From Symsagittifera roscoffensis (taxonomy: Eukaryota; Xenacoelomorpha; Acoela; Convolutidae), in NCBI RefSeq assembly GCF_963678635.1, contig NC_087062.1, positions 65,011,253 through 65,075,252 on the forward strand: a stretch of DNA of 64,000 nt, read 5' to 3'. This document shows positions 55,109-64,000 of this stretch, piece after piece; position 1 is the first letter of the stretch; each line of letters opens with the position of its first letter. Made by a program: the position numbers and the translations under genes. The notes beneath the pieces are model-generated. The model saw only the letters and a program-made list of their open reading frames with translations. It did no database searches and was not told the origin of the DNA.

Positions 55109-58100
55109 TTTAGTTGAAACGTTAAAATAGTTTAGTTGAGAGTTGAAACTCACAAAAAAGTCAGGAGTTGCACTTTCATAGACAGCAAATATAGGTTGGA
55201 TCTTAAAACCATGTAAAACATTTGGAAAAAATTTATTAATGTGAGTCTACCAGAACTGAGCTTACGTCCCATGTAGATGTTACCTTTCGGAAAATCAAAC
55301 TATAAGAGCTTCGTAATTCGTTTCTGTAATTTTTTTGAATGTTTAAAACATCAACTTTTAAGAATCACGAAGATCTCAATTTTGTAGATATGATTTGTGA
55401 TCAATTTGATGAAACTTAACACTGCAAAAGTCAATTTTGTAACTAATGCTGGCATAAACATTCTAAACATCTTCAAAGAAAGCTCTAAATTACGACGTTT
55501 TGGGAAATAAGCAAACTAAATCCTACATCCTTCCTAGCTAACTCAAACAGAAAGATTGATCAAGCAAAAAAGTTTACCTGTTTTCCAAAATATCAAAAAA
55601 ACCATCGCAAACCTTTTTTTGTTGTTTTCTGTAACTGGACAGTCTATTCATGAAATAATCCTTTTCAATCATTGATCATGATTGGTTAGTTCTAAGTATT
55701 TTACAGAGATAGTTTATCTAGAATATAATTGGATATAATAAATACTTGCTTTGAACTGGTTCCATATAGTGCTACTAATTGACATTTTTCGATCCAAACT
55801 GGTACAAACTTGACAAACTAAACCTATGCATTACTATCTTATTATTTAGTCTTAGTTGATATTTGTTTCACATGAAATGTCTTAACCCACGCCAGTTATC
55901 AACGAATGAACAATCAACCTCGAAACATAACATCAGCACGAAAGACCTGCAATTGTGTGGCAGAAATTTTTTTACAATACAGGTACGACCGTTGCATTAT
56001 CGACGTCAAAAATTTATGCACGAATCTTGCAAAACTAAGATCATAAAATTAGTTCGATTGGGAATGCTTGATGAAGAGAACGTTTCGTTCAAATTCAATC
56101 ATTTGAATTTACCTTCGGGAGTTAAAAAGACTTGATGTCAACTTGCAACTTGAAACTTGTTTATGCTCTTTTGACAGAAAATCTGTGTTTATAGTCAGTA
56201 CTTTTTGACCAAATAATGAAAAACGAATCTGATTCTGACTTGGATTGTTTTAATGGAACTAAAACGGAAATTAAGGTGGCTCACTGCAATAGACAAATTG
56301 TTTTTTAAAGAAAATTGAAACACAATTTAGATAACATGCTATTCAGCATCATTCTAGCAATCAATCTGCTAAAACTTTTATTACTTCATTAAAATAAAAA
56401 TCGTTACCTCGTTTTGTTTGATTTGAATATCACGTTTTGTTTGATTTCAAAAGCAATCAAACCAGAGTTGTTTCACTAGTTGAAACGTTGGTCGAGTTTC
56501 AAGTTTTCAAATTTTTTTCTAAAGTATCCCATTTTTTTAAAAATTTTTAAGTTTTAGAAAAGTAATGCAATTTCATTAAAAAATACTATCTCTGTTAACA
56601 GAGGTGACTAATTGTTTTTTGCTGCCATCAATTTTAATGACTCATCAGAAAAAAAGAAAAAAATACAATTGGGTTTTGAAATTTTAATACGGGTTACTTT
56701 GGGGCAAAGAATAATTCCCTCTCACTGTTAAATGTTCAGTATCCAGTATTTTTTGATTTTCATCTCAATTGTTCAACCTCAACTTTGAATAATTAAAACC
56801 TCAACTAAGAAAGAGAAGATAAATCTATTCACATGAGCAACAGCTTTCATTTGAATCAAAACAATTAGTCAAGATTGATAACTGCGGAAAAATTGTTAAA
56901 TTCAAGCTACTATCAAAGATTGTGCTCAATTTCAGTAAAACTCAAACCAAATAAAAATTGTGACTTTTTTCTACAAAAACATGAACTTTTTTTCCTATCA
57001 ACAAGTAAATAATTTCTCTGCAGAAACGAAAACAACAAGAACTTTTAAATTCAACTTTGTGATCAGAGGTTGCTTTCAAATAAAATCAATTTATGAGCTC
57101 AATGAATGAGAGCTAAGCTAAACATTTAAAAACACACTCGGGAACGGAAACGTGGAAGAAAATTGTTTGAATACATACGAAAGTTAAAATCATAGAACTT
57201 TATATCAAAAAACACAAGATGACCGCCATTAGGCCACAAAGAAAAGAACAAGATCAGTATGCAGTGGTAACCGTCAAGGTTGATACAAAAAAAAAGAAAC
57301 AAAAAAGTATTTTGACAATTATGTAAAGGAAAAACGCCACTAAAAATTGCGTAAGTTATTTTAAATAAGACTTGGTAGAGATTCGTTTTTATGTGATAAA
57401 AATAAATTTGGAAGGTTTCGATTTCTATATCTCTTCCGTGAGAAAAAAACTGTTTTTTTTTCGACTAGTCTGCTTTATTTTTGTTCTGCTATCTTTGTCT
57501 ACTTTTAAGTATGTGTTTAAAAACTAAGATGCAAGCAGACTGCCATTTCGTTTTCGATACAGTCCAGTACATTTATTTGCATATCATTGATTCCTAGAAA
57601 GTGTTAAATATTGAACAAGATCATTTCAACGAAAGCTCATTTGATCATGTCAGTTTCGGTCCCCTCAGCATCCGTCAAACTCATTTTAAAACTTCATATG
57701 CTTTCCATTGATTATTTCCATCTATCGTATGACTAATTGTGTTTAATAAACACAATGAATCCCAGTACTGTCTTTTTGTCTTTTTGTTAATCAACACAAA
57801 CTTGAGGCTGAATTCATTCAATTGTCTATTTTTAAACAATTGAATGAATAATTCAATTGATCGGATTAGAAAGTCGTCTCTGATCGTACCTGTGACAAAA
57901 TGTTTTTTTTGGTTCCAAAATAAGGACAAAAAGATGTTCTTAATATCTATTATATGTAAATATTATATATCATATACATATATGAACAAAAAATAATTTT
58001 AACAAAAAAAATGAATTGTAATAGCTTTCAAAAGAACTCATCTAATGTTTCAACAATTCCATCGGAACAAAAAAACTGACTGTATGTGCACAAAATTGAA

Positions 58101-59500
58101 CAAGGCTAAAATTCTGCGGCATGCATATACATTAGCAACCATAAAAAAATCTGACCTTTTCTTCATTGAACTGGATTCAAAAACTTCAGAATGGCTCCGT
58201 TGTTTGTTTAACATTGTTTTGCCGATGCCGACGTTGTTGCATTTCCTATCCTCAGAAGCAGTCGTGAAAGCCCTAAAGCTTGAAAGATGAGGATCTATCT
58301 ATATTGAAGCAAACGCTTATTAGCAACTTCATTCGATTTAAAGGCGATTTTTTTAAAATGTTTTTCTTGAACATGTTTCAATCAACAAAAGCTTGATTGA
58401 GAGTGAAAAAAGCAATTGAGAAACTTGATGACCCTCAAAAAGCATCCGTGAAGACTAAAAATGTTGATAAATGAAAACTGCTGATTAAGTAGTGTGGGTT
58501 ACAATTATACAAAAAACTAAAATAAGATAAGCAAATATACTTAATGATTCCAGCTCACTCCTTGCAAGACTTAAGCTTTAAGAAAAACCAAGCCAAACTT
58601 ACAAATTTTTGAAAAACGAATGAACTACTTTATTTCCCAGCGCAATGATTTGTACAGCGATTTTCAGAAAAACACCAGATGCGGCTATTTACGATTAAAC
58701 TAATTTTCTTTACGTGAAACCCTAATAATGTCGTATCAAATCCTCAAAAAAACTATTGTCTTCAGTAACTCATATTAGTGGAGATGGTGACAAGGAGAAA
58801 AAGACCTAAATCAAAAATATGAATTTGTTATGCAGCAAAAACTTTCACGTTGAAAAGCAAGATAAGAAAAAATATAATCAAAAGCACACAAATTTTGAGA
58901 GGTTATGGAACACATTCAAGAGCTGTTAGAAGTAAAAGGTCATTGGCAAAAAAAAGTTGAAGCAGTTGTTCTCCGAAAAAACAATGAGTCAATTTTATTT
59001 GTTACACAGCAAAACAGAGACAAAACTGATAACGCGATTTTAGAAATAGTTTGAAAAAAAAATGAATTTTGATTCTACATAGGTTTCAAACCATTAAGCC
59101 AAAAGATTTTACCTAGCATATGAGCAAAGCAATTCAACACTCAACTTCTTCTTTTGCCGCAGCAATAAAGTAATTCAGTAAGCAGTAAGAAAAACAAAAT
59201 CGAATTTTTTCCACCAAAAACGACGACAAAGAACACTATCGGCGCTGAAAGGAAAAAACCAAAGCCAGTAATTGCGACTTCAACAAGATAGCAGAATTCC
59301 TAGTACCAGTGAAAAAAAGAAGCTCAAAATACTCAAAAGGTTCAGCTGCTTTTGATAGTTCACAAATTAGTCCGTGTTACTGAAGGTAATGAACGTTTTT
59401 TAGAATCCTTGTCAAGTTTGACTGCTATGAAACAAAAACCGGCTTCTGAAAAATTGCTAACGTCACTTGGCATGGAAGACGCTGATGTATAAGCAAAGTC
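55109..59500. other. No supported gene
   Basis: AT-rich. Two ORFs of 90 and 81 codons (55,863-56,135 and 58,045-58,290, both +) match no family I know. Either could be a decayed element fragment. Confidence 0.4.
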
Positions 59501-59514
59501 AAACCGAGGATTTC

Positions 59515-61870
59515 GATATTTGTTAGTTACTGTCAATCGTCTATCTTTTTGTTTCCGAGTGGAACCCCTAAAAACCAAACAAGCTGAAAAATCGCAAGGT
59601 TGAAAAAAGATGAAAACAAGACAACCAAGCAATTTATGTGTTGGCAAAAGCAAGGGGATTAAATTAGAATTGGAAAAAAACAATGCTTTTGTGAGCAAGA
59701 AACCGTCAATTACAACAATCATCGTGATAAAAAAAGCTTTTTACCAAAACTTTACCAGTCGATCGGTCAAGTTGTTTTCTACCAAAACATAGATTATGAT
59801 TGGATTTTGGATTTTGATTTTGAAGTCTTACTCCTAAAAGTGTTGTTTCAGCAGACTTTCAACTCATGTGTGCTAGGGAAAACAAAAGCTTCAAACCTAA
59901 AACACAAAAAATTTGCATCCGATTCGTTCTTTTTTCGGGAATAGTTCATCAAAGTTGATGATATGAAACATCAAATATTCAAGTTAGTGGCTGTGTGCCA
60001 CCAAGGAAAAGTAAATTGATTTGAGAAAAAGCCTACCCCTACCAGCTGGTTTTTATAGACAATGTTTTTGAACTATTTGCCTCTCGTTGTGTAAAATCTT
60101 AATCATACGGTCGAATACGGAAAAAATCAATGAGAACTCAACTAGCAAAAAAACTTTCATGAAAAAGAAAAAAATTGATTCAAAACGAAGCAGATTATGA
60201 TGAAGATGGACAACGATGTCTTACTCTATTTTTTATTTCATCGGCACTAGTGGTTTTCTCAAGGCAACAGTTAGGTAAGTTTCGGTAAAAGTTGTAAATA
60301 TTATAAATTTTTGCTTGGAGATTGTAAAATTGTTTTTTTTCCGAAAAACAATCCTCGGAAAAAGTACTCAAGGTAACTGAACCAGATTTTGCTTCTTACA
60401 GAACTTTTCAGATAAAACTTTTAAAAAAGTCGAAAACTACGGAAGCAATTTTTAGGTTTTATCCGTGCGAGAACTTTTTTCAAAGCAAGAAAATAATTCC
60501 ATGTATAACATATAACCAATACAATCAGAGTAAATTACAAAAAGGAAGCATTATATTGATAGAACAATTCAAGAAATCACAAAGTTTATGAGCATTCAGA
60601 TTTAATCAAATACGAAAAAGTCCTCACATTCGTAAGTTATTAGGCTAAATCGCAACACTAATATGCAAAACTTAAATTGCAGAACTGAAACTAAAAGTTG
60701 AACCTTCTGAAACTAAGTTAAACTCTAACTTTAATTTTAAAAAATAATTGGCAAAAAAAAATAAGAAAAAAGCAGTTTAAAAGTGAAATGGGCCATCACT
60801 GCATTGTATGGAACCATTCTGCAAAATACAAGTTAAATATTCAATTTCAGATGTTAAGTAATGAGAGTTGTTTCATTATTGAAAGTTGCTATCAAGGTCT
60901 TTTTTTACTTCCGAGTGGAGCCACTGAAGAGCAAATATGCTTAGAAACCCAAAAAGTGAAACAAAAACAAGACAACCAAGCAATTGATGCGTTAACAAAA
61001 GCAAAAAGTTTAAAGGAGAGTTTGATAAAAAAAACTTTGTTTTTCGGAGCAAGAAATCGCTAATTACAGCCATCATTGTGATTAAAAGTCAGAATTTACC
61101 AAACAATTTCCATTCCATCGGTCGAATTGTTTTTCTACGAATACATAGATTTTGATCGGATCTTAAGATATACTGCTGAGATGGTACTTTTATCAGACGC
61201 TCAACCCATGTGTGCAAAGGAAAACAAAGGTTTCAAATAAAATTACACAAAAAAATTGCACTTGGTTTAGTCTCTTTTTTGAGAGTGTTTCATCAAAATT
61301 GGTATGAAGAGCAAATGTTCAAGTTAGTCACTATATGCCACCAGCGAAAACTGATTTCCTTTAAGACAATTTTACAAGCAGATTTTTCCAGACAACGTTT
61401 TTTGAAATAGTTGCCATTCCTAGTGTAAAATCTTCATCCTACAGTCGAATACGAAAGAAATCAACGGGAACTCAGGTGAAAAAAAAATATGAAAAAAATA
61501 CTAATTGGTAACAAAGCAAATTATGATGAAGATGGGCAGAAAATTTTTACTGTACTTTTAATTTCATCTGCACCGATCGTGTTTTCAAGACAACACGTTC
61601 GCCATCTTCAGTAAAATTTTGAACGAGTAAAAAGTTTAAGATGCAGTTTTTAGAAATAACTTTTCAAAAAAATCATTCCTCGACAAAAGTATGCAAATTT
61701 ACCTAACCAGATTTTGCTTTTTTCTGAGTTTTTGAGATAAAAACCCAGAAAATCCAAATTTTAGGATGCAAATTTTAGGACTTGTCTATCCGAGAAACTT
61801 CTTCAAAATAGAAAGTTGAATTTATGTATGAAATTAAATAGTCAATAAAATCAGATTGAAATACAAGAGA
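59515..61870. repeat. Old tandem duplication of about 1-kb unit, period about 1.35 kb
   Basis: The stretch 59,515-60,500 is repeated at about 60,880-61,870 with heavy divergence. Shared phrases are 'ttccgagtggaacc', 'caagacaaccaagcaat', 'tcggtcaagttgtttt', 'tgtgtgctagggaaaacaaa', 'gtgtaaaatctt.atc' and 'attatgatgaagatgg'. Both copies have short frames with stops at different places. The unit may derive from an unknown element. Confidence 0.75.
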
Positions 61871-64000
61871 AAAAATTTTGTGATGGAACTTCTCAAGAAA
61901 TCGCTAAAAACTACGAACCTTCGGGTTTAAGCAACTGAGAAAATAATTTCTTCCGCGATGATGAAAGTCCTCAACTACGTAAGTTGGTAGCCTAAAACAC
62001 AAAACCAAAACGCAAAACTTAAAGTTGAAAAGTTTGAAACTAAATTGAAACGGATCTGAAGTTTTTAAAAATCAATTCAGTAAAAATTATTTTAAAAGTA
62101 AATTATATCAATCAAAACATCGCCTGGAGTTATTCTTACTGTCATAACAGCAATATGTGTTACCGCATTAGCTCAACATTTCAGTACAGCAAAAGTTTTC
62201 CTTGAATTGTCCGGGTTCTCGTTTTTTATGCTTTTTATGAAAATCCATGCCCCTCAGCGGGAAAAAATTTGTCTTCAGGTTGGCCAAAAAATCTTCTCTG
62301 CAATCTTTCCGACAATTTTGCGCTTTATATAATTTACTTTTTACACGACATGCAATCGCTTGAAAATATTCACGTGTGTCTTCTTAATGTCTTTTCGTTG
62401 CTAATGTATTCTCATCAATCATTCCGGGAGACCTCAATAATCGGAGAAAAATTGTAAACCTGGACAATAATTTTTCGGAAATAAATCAAATCATACTAGA
62501 CATAGTAAAAACAGATTCTTTCTTGATCTTTTCAATGATGGTAACAGTTTAGAGAATTTTTAGAAAAAATAAGTCTTGACAAAATTGTTGATTCTAAAAG
62601 TTGTTTTAAATTGCTTTCTACACCCACAGCCCCACAATTCTTCAGTGTTACAACCTTTTTCTATGTTTTTTGTTTCAACAATTGTCCATTTTATATGAAA
62701 TCGTTTGCTTTTTTGATAATTGTTGGTGTGATTCTTAAATCAAAATTACCGTACGAGATCAATTGAAACTTGATAAGGTTCAAACAGTGTCTCTAACTAT
62801 TGAATAAGAAAACCGGTAACACACCGCTGTTATAATACTGCTCTAAATGAAAATTTTTAATCAGAAATTGGCACATATTCGCAGATCTAAGAAATTGTAT
62901 CGGATTTCATTTTCCTCACTGGTAATCTATTTCTGCTTTTCAAATTCGGGAAAAGCGAATCCGTCGATTTTCTCGTAATTCTTTCCCCCCTAGCATGTGC
63001 TCGTTTTTTGGATGAATTTGTCGCACTGGATCCGTACAACTAACAAACTGTCTGTTGAAAATGTCTGGTCTGTTGAAGAAACAGTGTCAGCTCGTTTATC
63101 GGAAACACTTGAAGGAAAATTTGTTTTTCCTACAGGCAACTAATTGTTCTTTCTGTTTCTTCGATTTCTTTTGTTAGTTTTCCGAATGATTCAAGTTCTA
63201 AAAATTTTTTTGTTGGGATCGTTTGAAAAAAAGTACATGGAATTTTCAATTTATTGGATACAACTTTTCCAACATTTTCCATGAAATCAAGCTTAATTCT
63301 GATTGGACGGCGATTACAATCTATATGACGAAACTTTTTCTGGTTGGCTACACTCGAAATTGAATTGAAGGTATCTTTAACTGATTGGACGTAAATAAGT
63401 TTTTCTTTCATCTTATTTACCGCCGTCAACAACCTCCTCTATCAGCTCTAAATCATTAGTTTTTATTGTCTTCACTCAAATGTCAGTATTTTTCATCTTA
63501 TGTACTTGGTCGAGTTCTTACCAGAAACGTTGAGTATCAAAGCGCTCAGGTCAGTATTTGGGATTGTCTTGGCTCAAATGGATGTACCAACTCAAATTTG
63601 ACTCAAGAATGAGACAAGAGAGCTGACGTTAACGAGCAACATTATTTGACGACTTCATTACAGAGATTCAGCTCGAACCGAAGGATGAATTAGCTAGTCA
63701 TGCGGCGATGGACTATCGCGATATTCCTGTCTCCAGATATTCATCTCAACCAGTAGCTGACATCCGCTTACCTGAGGTGTTATTGTTCGCAGGGATGAAT
63801 GATTACCTTTATGCTGCGGGACTTCTAGAGCCCTTGAGGAATGAAACAGTTTAAATTATGAAAAAAATCTAAATGTCGTAGCAATTATCTTAAAAAAGAG
63901 CTATATATTTTTCGCATTTCGTTAAAAAAATGAAACAAATTTTGCATTCCACATCTTGTTAAAAAAATAAAAGTTTTGGCATAGTGAAAAAAAATTATAC
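61871..64000. other. No supported gene
   Basis: AT-rich DNA to the end of the window. The 100-codon minus-strand ORF at 63,130-63,432 resembles no known family. Confidence 0.4.

Noticed and set aside
55863-56135. 90-codon + strand ORF as a possible exon
   Set aside because: Not recognised; no domain or neighbouring exon supports it.
58045-58290. 81-codon + strand ORF
   Set aside because: Not recognised; surrounded by stops and AT-rich DNA.

Overview
This is a window of animal (metazoan) genomic DNA. It is AT-rich, its genes are split by GT-AG introns, and it is crowded with retroelements, SINE-like repeats, foldback elements and one very long microsatellite. I cannot name the species. The conserved genes point to an invertebrate with relatively slowly evolving proteins, and nothing bacterial is present.

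Layout. (1) 1 to about 9.3 kb: a Ty3/gypsy-like LTR retrotransposon on the + strand. It has gag, a -1 frameshift site at the gag stop, a long pol (protease, reverse transcriptase, RNase H, integrase, Pro/Ala-rich tail), and then, in the -1 frame relative to pol, a TARG1/OARD1-type macrodomain that keeps both catalytic residues. A tandem array of 172-bp units follows. I could not define the LTRs. (2) About 9.4-21.9 kb: no intact gene. It holds SINE-like repeats, a decayed minus-strand LINE (15.4-18.0 kb) and a decayed minus-strand gypsy element (18.4-20.7 kb). (3) 21,922-25,161: GTF2E2 (TFIIE beta subunit) in two coding exons. (4) 25,476-50,943: TRIM37 (RING, B-box, coiled coil, MATH E3 ubiquitin ligase) in 15 coding exons. 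They join with consistent phases into a predicted protein of 1,253 residues. Its introns carry a nearly intact non-LTR retrotransposon with a 2A-like peptide and a PHD finger, a hAT-type MITE with an 8-bp target duplication, two mariner-like foldback elements, several SINEs and a 1.2-kb TAA/TCA microsatellite. (5) 50.9-64 kb: AT-rich DNA with local duplications and no gene I can support.

How the parts fit. GTF2E2 and TRIM37 are host genes in the same orientation with only 314 bp between stop and start codons. Everything else is mobile or repetitive DNA. The most unusual item is the macrodomain attached to the LTR retrotransposon: an ADP-ribosyl hydrolase fold could act against host ADP-ribosylation, but that role is inference. 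Exon and motif calls come from reading the sequence by eye. No database search was run.
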